The notes beneath the pieces were generated by a model that was not told the DNA's origin, ran no database searches, and saw nothing but the letters and a program-made list of their open reading frames with translations. Position numbers and translations under genes: made by a program. This document shows positions 1 to 8,253 of a stretch of DNA of 64,000 bases, piece by piece (position 1 is the stretch's first letter; every line of letters begins with the position of its first letter). Origin of the DNA: an uncultured Clostridia bacterium (GTDB taxonomy: Bacteria > Bacillota > Clostridia > TANB77 > CAG-508); the NCBI GenBank assembly GCA_934120675.1, contig CAKOUU010000002.1, positions 46,831 through 110,830 on the forward strand, in the 5' to 3' direction.

Positions 1-2901
1 GATTCGGATATAGATGTTGAATTAAAAAATAAAGGAACTATAAAAATAGAACCACAAATAATATATGATAAGTTTACTAGAGAAATGAAAATAGAATTTA
101 AAATCGGAAATAAAAGAATGTACAAACTCAAAAATTTAGCAGAATTTTATGTGAGAATGATGAACAAAGAATTATATAAATATGGTGATAAATTAGAATT
201 TGTACATACACAAGAAGTGTTTGAAGAAAATAGCCAGAAAATGTTGGATTTTATAATGAAATATGCAGAAGTAATTGCATACACGAATTCTTCAGCAAAT
301 TCAAATTATAGATATTACGGAAAAGCTTTAAATGAAAGTTCAATTATAATTGGGAATACAGCGATCGATGAATTGTTTGATACATTAGAAAATAAAACAG
401 TTTTAATTACAAGAGAATATGAAAAACAAAATATAAAATTTGTAGACCAAAATCCAGATTTAACATTTAGACTAGAAAAGATAGACAATGACGAATATAG
501 AATTATAGCAGACTTTGATGTTTTCAAAATTGTAATTTTAAATGGAAAAAAATATAAATATGTTTTAACAGATGAAAACCTTTATAGATGTAACAAGGAA
601 TTTGAAAAAACAACTTTAAGATTATTAAAAGTTTTTAGAGAAAATTTTTTAACACAGATATCACTTGGAAAAGATGAGTTAGGAGAACTATTTTCTGTAG
701 TACTTTCAAAGGTAAAAAATGCTATAAAAATAGAACCTGAATTATTGGAAGAGATAAAAGAATATGAACCTGAGAAATTAGGAGTAAAAGTATTTTTAGA
801 CTATGACAAAAATAATTATCTTGTAGCGGATGTAAGATTATGCTATGGAGAGAATGAATTTAATCCATTGAATTCACAAGAGGAAAAAGAATTTAAATAT
901 TCAAGAAATCTTATTGAAGAAACAAAAGCAATGAATATTTTCAGAAAAACAGGTTTTATGTTTGATGTTCAAAATCTTAAATTTATATTACCAGATGAGG
1001 ATAAAATCTATGAATTTTTAACAAATGACATCAATTATTATATGAAAAAATTCGAAGTATTAGCAACAGAAAATTTTAAATCAAAAGAGGTTGCAAAACC
1101 TAAAATAGGAACAGTTGGTGTAAGAGTTGAAAATAATCTTCTAGAAATAGATATGGATAAGTTAAATATAGATTTAAACCAATTAGAAGATATTTTGCAA
1201 AAATATAAATTAAAGAAAAAGTATTACAGATTAAAAGATGGAAGTTTTCTTGATTTACAAGAAAGTAATGAAATTGATTTTGTTGATAAGTTAATTTCAG
1301 GAACAGATGTTGATTATAAAGAATTAGAGAGTGGAACAATTAGACTGCCAGTAAATAGAACATTGTATTTAAATCAGCTTTTAAAAGAAATAAAAGGCAC
1401 AGAAATAGTAAAAAATAAAGAATATAAGAATATCATAAATGGGCTAGATAAAAACTTATTGGATGAAGGCGAAAAAATACCAGAAGAAGTTGAACCAATA
1501 TTAAGACCATATCAAAAAATAGGTTTTAAATGGTTAAAAACACTTGATAGATATAAATTTGGAGGAATACTTGCAGATGATATGGGACTTGGAAAAACAA
1601 TTCAAATTATCTCAATTTTGCTAGACTACAAGCAAAATACAGAAGATGCGAAAACAAGTATAGTAGTATCTCCAAGCTCATTATCATTAAACTGGAAAAA
1701 TGAAATAGAAAAATTTGCACCAGATTTAAAAATGAAAGTAATTAGAGGAACTGCATCAGAAAGAAAAATGGAAATTAACCACTTGGAAAAATATGATATA
1801 ATAATAACATCATATGATTTGTTAAAAAGAGATATTGATGTGTACAAAGATAAAAAATATTGCTTTAAATACATAATCGCGGATGAAGCACAGTATTTGA
1901 AAAATAATACAACCAAAAATGCAAAGGCAATAAAAATGTTAAATGCAGAAACAAGATTTGCATTAACAGGAACACCAATTGAAAATTCATTAGCAGAATT
2001 GTGGTCAATATTTGACTTGATAATGCCGGGCTATCTATTTAGTTACAAAGAATTTAAATCAACATATGAAATGCCAATTGTAAGAGATGAAGACCGAGAT
2101 GCAATGAATAAATTAAAAATGTTGATAGAACCATTTGTATTAAGAAGAACTAAAAAAGAAGTTTTAACAGAATTGCCAGAAAAAACAATTACAGTTTTAA
2201 ATAATGAAATGGAAGAAGAACAAAGAAATATTTATTTATCATATTTGGTTCAAGCAAAACAAGAATTGCAAGATGAAATTAGTTCAAATGGATATGAAAG
2301 AAGTCAAATAAAAATACTTGCCGCACTTACAAGATTAAGACAGATATGTTGTCATCCAGGCTTATTTATAGAAAATTATAAAGGTGGAAGTAGTAAATTA
2401 GACCAATGTATGGAAATTGTTGAAGATGGAATAACGGCTGGACACAAGATTTTACTATTTTCAACATATACTTCAATGTTTGAAATATTAGAAAAAGAAC
2501 TTAATAAAAGAGATATCAAATATTTTAAATTAACAGGAAGTACAAAAGTTGATGAAAGAATAGAATTGGTTGATGAGTTTAATCAAAATAAAGATATAAG
2601 CGTATTTTTAATATCATTAAAAGCAGGTGGAACAGGACTAAATTTAATTGGTGCAGATATGGTTATACATTATGACCCATGGTGGAATTTATCTGCAGAA
2701 AATCAGGCAACAGATAGGGCGTATAGAATTGGACAGAAAAATAACGTTCAAGTGTACAAGTTGATAACAAAAGATTCAATTGAAGAGAAAATTTATGAAC
2801 TTCAACAACGTAAGGCGGAACTTACTGATAATATGCTTAATACGCAGACGACTTTTATTAATAAATTATCAAAAGATGATATTATGAATTTATTTAGTTA
2901 A
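1..2901 (+). CDS. SNF2-family DNA-dependent ATPase/helicase, 5' end outside window
   Basis: Swi2/Snf2 ATPase of the bacterial SNF2 type, expected to translocate on double-stranded DNA. The frame is open from base 1 through the first ATG at 85, so the true start lies upstream; an N-terminal SWIM zinc-finger part, usual in this family, may be missing from view. Counting from the ATG at 85: Walker A DDMGLGKT at about 498-505, DEAQ box at about 600, the TGTPIENSLAELW motif, RRTKKEV, then helicase C with SLKAGGTGLNLIGA, the DPWWN motif and DRAYRIGQ. The region before residue 470 matches the position of the SNF2-associated domain. The stop codon is followed directly by a REP-like repeat. The cellular role cannot be read from its context. 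Confidence 0.93.
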   Translation, partial: DSDIDVELKNKGTIKIEPQIIYDKFTREMKIEFKIGNKRMYKLKNLAEFYVRMMNKELYKYGDKLEFVHTQEVFEENSQKMLDFIMKYAEVIAYTNSSANSNYRYYGKALNESSIIIGNTAIDELFDTLENKTVLITREYEKQNIKFVDQNPDLTFRLEKIDNDEYRIIADFDVFKIVILNGKKYKYVLTDENLYRCNKEFEKTTLRLLKVFRENFLTQISLGKDELGELFSVVLSKVKNAIKIEPELLEEIKEYEPEKLGVKVFLDYDKNNYLVADVRLCYGENEFNPLNSQEEKEFKYSRNLIEETKAMNIFRKTGFMFDVQNLKFILPDEDKIYEFLTNDINYYMKKFEVLATENFKSKEVAKPKIGTVGVRVENNLLEIDMDKLNIDLNQLEDILQKYKLKKKYYRLKDGSFLDLQESNEIDFVDKLISGTDVDYKELESGTIRLPVNRTLYLNQLLKEIKGTEIVKNKEYKNIINGLDKNLLDEGEKIPEEVEPILRPYQKIGFKWLKTLDRYKFGGILADDMGLGKTIQIISILLDYKQNTEDAKTSIVVSPSSLSLNWKNEIEKFAPDLKMKVIRGTASERKMEINHLEKYDIIITSYDLLKRDIDVYKDKKYCFKYIIADEAQYLKNNTTKNAKAIKMLNAETRFALTGTPIENSLAELWSIFDLIMPGYLFSYKEFKSTYEMPIVRDEDRDAMNKLKMLIEPFVLRRTKKEVLTELPEKTITVLNNEMEEEQRNIYLSYLVQAKQELQDEISSNGYERSQIKILAALTRLRQICCHPGLFIENYKGGSSKLDQCMEIVEDGITAGHKILLFSTYTSMFEILEKELNKRDIKYFKLTGSTKVDERIELVDEFNQNKDISVFLISLKAGGTGLNLIGADMVIHYDPWWNLSAENQATDRAYRIGQKNNVQVYKLITKDSIEEKIYELQQRKAELTDNMLNTQTTFINKLSKDDIMNLFS

Positions 2902-2950
2902 TGTCGCATTGGGGACGGTTCTGTTTGAGACATCGGTTCCAAAACAGACA
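2902..2950 (+). repeat. REP-like element, family A, copy 1
   Basis: A 49-nt element beginning at the base after the SNF2 stop codon. It has a TGTC..GACA border and the core GGGACGGTTCTGTTTGA. A second copy of identical length (36313-36361) also starts directly after a stop codon (rsmH). The ends can pair (CTGTTTTGGAACC against GGTTCTGTTT-type sequence). It is not part of the next gene, whose ribosome-binding site lies downstream. Confidence 0.75.
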
Positions 2951-2989
2951 TTGAAATTGTTACAAAATAATAATAATGGGGGAAATATT

Positions 2990-3328
2990 ATGGAAAATTG
3001 GATGCAAAAATTTGAAAATAAACAAGAAGAAACATATGAAGAGACGATAAGGAATGAGTTAGATCCATTATTAGATTTGGTTGATCATTCAAATATATAT
3101 AGAGTTACTGACATGGAAAAGGCCTTGGCACGTATTGTTGAACTATATGAAAAACTAGAAAAATCAAGATTAGAATATGATAAAAAAGATATGATTCTAA
3201 AAAAGAAGCAATTAGTAGAGTTGAGATTTAAAATTAAAAAAGAAGAACATATGGAATCACATGAATCAGAGTCATGGAATGAGTTTGAAAAAGAGGAGCA
3301 AGAAAGGGACGATGATGAAGAAAGATAG
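2990..3328 (+). CDS. small acidic helical protein, unknown function
   Basis: Predicted 112-residue soluble protein, very rich in Glu and Lys and mostly helical or coiled-coil; no family recognised. The frame is open further upstream, but that part is the REP-like repeat. The ATG at 2990 is chosen because a purine-rich GGGGGAAA site sits just before it (2978-2985). Its 3' end overlaps the start of trmFO by 17 bases in another frame, suggesting translational coupling. There is no signal peptide or membrane segment. Confidence 0.6.
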   Translation: MENWMQKFENKQEETYEETIRNELDPLLDLVDHSNIYRVTDMEKALARIVELYEKLEKSRLEYDKKDMILKKKQLVELRFKIKKEEHMESHESESWNEFEKEEQERDDDEER

Positions 3329-4754
3329 TATTACAATTATAGGTGGAGGCCTTGCCGGGTGTGAGGCTGCATATCAAATTGCAAAAGCAGGAATAAAAGT
3401 AAAATTATATGAAATGAAACCAATTAAATATTCTGAAGCACATTCAAATCAAAATTTGGCGGAGATAGTGTGTAGTAATTCTTTTAAATCAAACTTGCTA
3501 ACAAATGCATGTGGCTTATTAAAAGAAGAATTGAGGAGATTAGATTCTTTATTAATTAGAATTGCTGACGAAACTCAAGTTCCTGCAGGTCAAGCATTAG
3601 CAGTTGATAGAGAATTGTTTGCAAAAAGGGTAACAGAGGAAATCGAAGCAAATCCATTAATAGAAATTATCCACAAAGAGGTAGAAAGTGTGGATTCAAA
3701 AAGTGAAATAAATGCAGATGATGGGATAGTTATAATTGCTACAGGCCCACTGACTTCAGAGAAAATGGCAAAACAGATTTCTAAATTGACAGGTGAAGAT
3801 AAATTATATTTTTATGATGCGGCTGCACCTATCATATCAAAAGATAGTATTAATTTTGATATTGCTTTTTATGGGAATAGATATGAACAAGAAAAGAAAA
3901 AAGATGAGACTGTAGAAGAATGGCAAGAAAAACAAAAAAATCAAGAGAAAAGTTATATCAATTTGCCTATGAATAAAGAAGAGTATGATGCTTTTTGGAA
4001 AGAATTAACAGAAGCGGAAGTTGTTACTTTACATGATTTTGAAAAAAGAGAAATTTTTGAAGGATGTATGCCAATAGAAATTATGGCAAAAAGAGGAATG
4101 GATACATTACGTTTTGGACCATTAAAACCAGTTGGGTTTGATGACCCAAGATATGCCAAAAGACCTTATGCCGTTGTGCAATTGCGTCAAGATAATTCTG
4201 AAGGAAATATCTATAATATGGTTGGTTTCCAAACAAATTTGAAATTTGGAGAGCAAAAAAGAGTGTTTAGTATGATTCCAGGACTTGAAAATGCAGAGTT
4301 TGTAAAATATGGTGTAATGCACAGAAATACATATATCAATTCAACTAAATTATTAGACGAGACATATAATTTGAAATCAAATCATAATATTTTCTTTGCA
4401 GGGCAAATAACAGGTGTAGAAGGATATGTAGAATCTATTTCTTCTGGAATGGTTGCGGCTTTGAATGCAATTAAATTATTTAAAAAGAATGTTGACGGTC
4501 ATGTAAATGATAAAATAAAAATGCAAAATAATAATGAGACTGGTTTAAATAATGAGATAAGTTTAGAAGATAGGGTTGTATTTTCTGAATATACAGTAAT
4601 TGGAGCATTGGCAAAATATATTTCAACTGAAAATGATAAGTTCCAACCAATGAATGCAAATTTTGGAATTTTACCTGAATTAGAAGGTAAAAAGATTAGG
4701 GATAAAAGGGAAAGGTATGCAAAACTAGCAGAGAGAAGTTTGAAATTTTTTTAG
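3312..4754 (+). CDS. trmFO: methylenetetrahydrofolate-tRNA-(uracil-5-)-methyltransferase TrmFO
   Basis: Folate- and FAD-dependent enzyme that makes 5-methyluridine at position 54 of tRNA in many Firmicutes. About 480 residues. The FAD dinucleotide fold GGGLAGCEAAYQ is at residues 11-22. The conserved segment with C54 in IVCSNSFKS is present, as is the second conserved cysteine in FEGCMPIE (about residue 252) and the MAKRGMDTLRFGPLKPVG region. The frame opens at 3261, but the family sequence begins MMKKDSITIIGGG, so the start is ATG 3312 (or 3315). It is somewhat longer than the usual 435 residues because of charged inserts near 205-225 and 415-440. It overlaps the small acidic gene upstream. 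Confidence 0.95.
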   Translation: MMKKDSITIIGGGLAGCEAAYQIAKAGIKVKLYEMKPIKYSEAHSNQNLAEIVCSNSFKSNLLTNACGLLKEELRRLDSLLIRIADETQVPAGQALAVDRELFAKRVTEEIEANPLIEIIHKEVESVDSKSEINADDGIVIIATGPLTSEKMAKQISKLTGEDKLYFYDAAAPIISKDSINFDIAFYGNRYEQEKKKDETVEEWQEKQKNQEKSYINLPMNKEEYDAFWKELTEAEVVTLHDFEKREIFEGCMPIEIMAKRGMDTLRFGPLKPVGFDDPRYAKRPYAVVQLRQDNSEGNIYNMVGFQTNLKFGEQKRVFSMIPGLENAEFVKYGVMHRNTYINSTKLLDETYNLKSNHNIFFAGQITGVEGYVESISSGMVAALNAIKLFKKNVDGHVNDKIKMQNNNETGLNNEISLEDRVVFSEYTVIGALAKYISTENDKFQPMNANFGILPELEGKKIRDKRERYAKLAERSLKFF

Positions 4755-4813
4755 GTGTAATATTACTGTAATGTTACAAATATGTTAAATTTTAAAGAAT
4801 TTACATAATACTA

Positions 4814-4842
4814 TTGCAAACGTTGTCAAATTTTGCTATAAT
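4814..4842 (+). promoter_or_regulatory. sigma-A-type promoter for the coiled-coil gene
   Basis: TTGCAA (4814-4819), 17-bp spacer, TATAAT (4837-4842), in the gap after trmFO. Confidence 0.75.
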
Positions 4843-4919
4843 TTTAATTAGTGATAATATTTGAGAAAAGAAGGAGGAATTAATCAATTAGATTTTATAT
4901 AATTGATTATGAAAATATT

Positions 4920-6548
4920 ATGGATAAAATTTTAGATGAATTAAAAAAGATGGAAGAAATTAATATTGAATTTAAAAAAAGTGCAGAAAATGAAAGAACT
5001 ATGAAAATTAAAGAAAAAGAAATAGCAAAGATGTACGAAAATGCACAGTTGAAGATGATTGGAACAGAAGAAAGAGAACAAGCTTTAAAGGAATATGAAG
5101 AAAAGAAAAACAGGCTTGAAAAAATTAGTGAACTAAAAAAAGCCGGAGATAAGGAAATTGAGGAAAATTTTGAAAATAATAAAAAGGCAATAATTGAAGA
5201 AATAGATAAAAGGTTAGAAAAATACGAAAAAATAGAACAAGAAAAAGAAAAAATGAAAGAAGCAAAAAAAGAAAGAGACGAAGAGGTTTTAAAATTAGAG
5301 AGTCAAAAAAATGTGTATTCTAAAATTGCTCAAAACAGTAAAAAAGATATTGCAAATATTCTTGAAAAATTAAATAATGGTGAACGAGTTAGTATGGATA
5401 GACTAACAGATGCTCAAAATGAATATAATGCAAATGTGTCAAAAGTCATTGGTATCGAAAACCAAATTAAAGAATTAAATGATAAAGAATTTGAAATTTC
5501 AGAGGATATTGAAAAGAATCCAGAGGAAATATTGGATTTACAATATTTAAAGTATAGAATTGTTGGAATTAAAATTAGTGAGCTTGATAAAATAAAAGAA
5601 GATCCTTTTGTTGAAAAATATGGAAAAGAAGAAACAAAAGATGAAAATGACAAGCCGGGAGAAAATTCTGAAAAAGGTTCAAACGACGAAAAAGACAAGC
5701 CAGGAGAAAATTCTGGAAAAGATTCAAACGACGAAAAAGACAAGCCAGGAGAAAATTCTGGAAAAGATTCAAATGACGGAAAAGATAAGTCAAGAGGAAA
5801 AACTCCTAAATTTAAAGATACAATAGTATTAGATGCTTATAACAATAAACTTGTTGTAAATGGCGTACTAAAAGATTTCCTAGAAGTATTTAGAAAAGAT
5901 GGAAAAAAACTAAAAGAAGATAGTGATCTTGCTATAGGAAGCTTATTTGCAGGCGATAAAAAGATGGTTAAATATATAGACTATGGATTATTAAAAGCTT
6001 TGGATGATAAAGATAGAAATCTTGCTTTAGAATACCTAAATGTTATAAGAGGAGGAGGAGAAAAATCTTCTAGTGAAAGTGCTGAAATATTAAAAAATGC
6101 AATAGATATTAAATATAAATTTAATAATGATTTAAATACATTTTTAAGTTTTAGAAAAAAGATGATTGCAAGAAAAGCAGTTGAACTAGGAATTGCTGAA
6201 ATAGAAGGAATAAATGACAAAAGTTTGGCTAAAAGAATAAAAGAAAGAATGTCTAAAGCAAAAAATATTAAATTATTTGGAACGAAAGAAAAAGTAAAAG
6301 AAATTGCAAGTGGTGATGTTAAAACTATAGCTCAACAAGATAAAGAAAAAACGATTGAAAAAATAAAAGAAGATAGAGCTAATGGAAGTAGAATTATGCA
6401 AAATGTTAAAGTTGATGATAGTGTAAAAGAAAATTTAAATACTGTGTCTAAAAAGTATAGTGAAACTGAAAATGAGATTACAAACGAAATAGGAAAAGAT
6501 GTTAGAAAAATAGTTGCTGAAAATAATGAATCTGAAATTTGTGAATAA
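4920..6548 (+). CDS. large charged coiled-coil protein with 15-residue repeats
   Basis: Predicted 542-residue protein of unknown function. Residues 1-240 are almost uninterrupted Lys/Glu-rich helix with coiled-coil character. Residues 244-288 are three copies of a 15-residue unit (DKPGENSGKDSNDEK type), encoded by 45-bp direct repeats at 5649-5783 with few differences. A mixed globular C-terminal half follows. There is no signal peptide or membrane segment. Monocistronic, with its own promoter. Start oddity: the only strong Shine-Dalgarno site (GGAGG, 4873-4877) is over 40 nt before the ATG at 4920, but 9 nt before an in-frame ATT at 4887, which would add 11 residues. Confidence 0.75.
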   Translation: MDKILDELKKMEEINIEFKKSAENERTMKIKEKEIAKMYENAQLKMIGTEEREQALKEYEEKKNRLEKISELKKAGDKEIEENFENNKKAIIEEIDKRLEKYEKIEQEKEKMKEAKKERDEEVLKLESQKNVYSKIAQNSKKDIANILEKLNNGERVSMDRLTDAQNEYNANVSKVIGIENQIKELNDKEFEISEDIEKNPEEILDLQYLKYRIVGIKISELDKIKEDPFVEKYGKEETKDENDKPGENSEKGSNDEKDKPGENSGKDSNDEKDKPGENSGKDSNDGKDKSRGKTPKFKDTIVLDAYNNKLVVNGVLKDFLEVFRKDGKKLKEDSDLAIGSLFAGDKKMVKYIDYGLLKALDDKDRNLALEYLNVIRGGGEKSSSESAEILKNAIDIKYKFNNDLNTFLSFRKKMIARKAVELGIAEIEGINDKSLAKRIKERMSKAKNIKLFGTKEKVKEIASGDVKTIAQQDKEKTIEKIKEDRANGSRIMQNVKVDDSVKENLNTVSKKYSETENEITNEIGKDVRKIVAENNESEICE

Positions 6549-6831
6549 TAAATATCATAAAAATATAAGTTACTGTTTTACAAAAGATAGATAAAGTTAT
6601 AATTCACAGCTAATAATCAAATGCAACACAGATAAAACTGAATTGAAAAAAAAATCAAGTTTTTCTTGACTTATAGACATAAAAATGGTACAATATAAAC
6701 TGTTATGGTAAATTGTGTGAAATGTACAATTCCGTAACAGTTTATTACATTTTAAAAGTGTAAATATTTCAAAAATATTACACAGAAACAATAAAAAATG
6801 TAAAAATAAAAAAGTAGGAGGTGAAATTTAA
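6549..6831 (+). promoter_or_regulatory. str operon promoter and leader
   Basis: Promoter TTGACT (6666-6671), 17-bp spacer, TACAAT (6689-6694). The expected transcript starts in or just before a nested hairpin (6697-6743) and then has an A-rich, unstructured run to the rpsL site AGGAGGTGA just before 6832. Nothing coding is seen between 6549 and 6665. Confidence 0.7.
6697..6743 (+). other. hairpin at 5' end of str operon mRNA
   Basis: Arms AAACTGTTATGG (6697-6708) and CCGTAACAGTTT (6732-6743) pair over 12 positions with one G-U. Inside, AATTGT and ACAATT can pair again. It lies about 3 nt after the -10 box, so it would form the very 5' end of the message. Confidence 0.65.
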
Positions 6832-7245
6832 GTGCCAACAATTAATCAATTAGTAAGAAAAGGAAGACAAACAGGAGTAACAAAATCAACTGCACCAGCT
6901 CTTCAACATGGATGGAACTCAAAAAATAAAAAATTAACAAATAACAGAGCTCCACAAAAAAGAGGTGTATGTACAGTAGTTAAAACAGTTACACCTAAGA
7001 AGCCAAACTCTGCTTTAAGAAAAGTAGCCAGAGTAAGACTTTCTAATGGTTATGAAGTTACATCTTATATCCCAGGTATAGGACATAACTTACAAGAACA
7101 CAGTGTTGTATTAATCAGAGGTGGTAGGGTAAAAGACCTTCCAGGTGTTAGATACCATATCATTAGAGGAACATTAGATACAGCTGGTGTTAAAGATAGA
7201 ATGCAAGCTCGTTCTAAATATGGGGCTAAGCGTCCTAAAAAATAG
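6832..7245 (+). CDS. rpsL: 30S ribosomal protein S12
   Basis: Decoding-centre protein of the small subunit. 137 residues with the near-invariant [16 protein letters not shown] segment, the [18 protein letters not shown] motif and [16 protein letters not shown] start with a strong AGGAGGTGA site. First gene of an rpsL-rpsG-fusA-tuf operon. Arginine codons include CGU (for example near the C-terminus) and AGA, but no CGG. Confidence 0.99.
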   Translation: MPTINQLVRKGRQTGVTKSTAPALQHGWNSKNKKLTNNRAPQKRGVCTVVKTVTPKKPNSALRKVARVRLSNGYEVTSYIPGIGHNLQEHSVVLIRGGRVKDLPGVRYHIIRGTLDTAGVKDRMQARSKYGAKRPKK

Positions 7246-7247
7246 AA

Positions 7248-7365
7248 AAATGAACTAAATCAGCTATCTTGCACATTTTTAACATTTGCTCCAGACTTCG
7301 GCATACAAACGTATAGCCTCAGCCTGTAACAAACATTAAAAATGCACAATATAACTAATTTATTC
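7248..7365 (+). repeat. str-operon hairpin element, copy 1
   Basis: Follows the rpsL stop codon. It shares the outer core TTGCACATTTT...AAAATGCACAA and a CTTCGGC-type inner segment with copies at 8071-8198 and 10334-10458. The flanks also pair imperfectly across the whole element, and a GGCATAC/GTATAGCC hairpin sits in the centre. This is the most diverged of the three copies. Confidence 0.75.
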
Positions 7366-7488
7366 CATTTTAATATTATTTAAAGGAAGATTAGTAACAT
7401 GAAATTGAAAATTAGTGCTTGTAATACTTACTAAATTTTTCTAAATGTTTTTAGAATGAACTTGTTGTTTATTTTTATAAACATAAAA

Positions 7489-7553
7489 AGGTACTTAAAT
7501 TTAGGAATATATTATAATGCACTATACGGATAGGTTATCCTATCAGAGTACCT
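7489..7553 (+). other. structured rpsG leader element
   Basis: Closing stem AGGTACT (7489-7495) with AGTACCT (7547-7553), enclosing the hairpin GATAGG-ttat-CCTATC (7529-7544). It is followed by AGATATTT/AAATATCT (7555-7574) directly before the rpsG Shine-Dalgarno site. It may be an r-protein binding site or an RNA-processing site; the function is inferred only from its position. Confidence 0.5.
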
Positions 7554-7601
7554 AAGATATTTTATAAATATCTAATAAAAATTTTTAAGGAGGGAAGAAT
7601 A

Positions 7602-8072
7602 GTGCCAAGAAGAGGATATATAGCAAAAAGAGATGTTTTACCAGATCCAATTTATAATAGTAAAGTTGTTACAAAATTAGTAAACAACATAATGTTAGAT
7701 GGTAAAAAATCAGTTGCTCAAAACATAGTATATGATGCATTTGATATCATAAAAGAAAAAGAAGGAAAAAATCCTTTAGAAGTTTTTGAAGCAGCTTTAG
7801 AAAACGTAATGCCAGTTCTAGAAGTTAAAGCTAGAAGAGTTGGTGGAGCTACATACCAAGTTCCATTAGAGATTAGACCAGAAAGAAGACAAACTTTAGG
7901 TTTAAGATGGTTAGTTTCTTATGCAAGAAATAGACATGAAAAAACTATGGCTGAAAAATTAGCTGGTGAAATTATGGATGCTGTTGCTGGAAATGGTGGA
8001 GCATTTAAGAAGAAAGAAGATACTCATAGAATGGCTGAGGCTAATAAGGCTTTTGCTCACTACAAATGGTAA
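7602..8072 (+). CDS. rpsG: 30S ribosomal protein S7
   Basis: Primary binder of the 16S rRNA 3' major domain. 156 residues, the usual length. It has [16 protein letters not shown], the conserved [19 protein letters not shown] segment, [19 protein letters not shown] and the C-terminal [18 protein letters not shown] start after AAGGAGGGAAGA. The 356-nt gap from rpsL is unusually long for this pair and holds two structured elements. Its stop codon is the first part of the next hairpin element. Confidence 0.99.
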   Translation: MPRRGYIAKRDVLPDPIYNSKVVTKLVNNIMLDGKKSVAQNIVYDAFDIIKEKEGKNPLEVFEAALENVMPVLEVKARRVGGATYQVPLEIRPERRQTLGLRWLVSYARNRHEKTMAEKLAGEIMDAVAGNGGAFKKKEDTHRMAEANKAFAHYKW

Positions 8073-8198
8073 AATTTCCGTTAAAAGCAATCATCTGCAC
8101 ATTTTCAATATTAATTCCAAACCTTGACGTACCTACGTACGACTTCGGCTTGTAATTAATCTTAAAAATGCACAGCTAATCACTTTTAACAAAAATTT
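8071..8198 (+). repeat. str-operon hairpin element, copy 2
   Basis: A 128-nt near-continuous hairpin starting at the rpsG stop codon. Outer arms AAAATTT..GTTAAAAG pair with CTTTTAAC..AAATTT. The shared core TGCACATTTT pairs with AAAAATGCA, ATTAATT with AATTAAT, and the apex is GACGTAC-ctac-GTACGAC-type. The outer arms differ from those of copies 1 and 3 yet still pair. Confidence 0.8.
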
Positions 8199-8253
8199 AA
8201 ATTTGAGAGTATTAAAAAAGAATTATAAAAGAAACCGAGAGGGGGAAATATAG

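Noticed and set aside
2909..2989. N-terminal extension of the small acidic protein
   Set aside because: This part is the REP-like repeat; the ribosome-binding site is at 2978-2985.
5414..5826. Repetitive frames on both strands around 5.4-5.8 kb
   Set aside because: They are shadows of the 45-bp repeats in the coiled-coil gene on the + strand.
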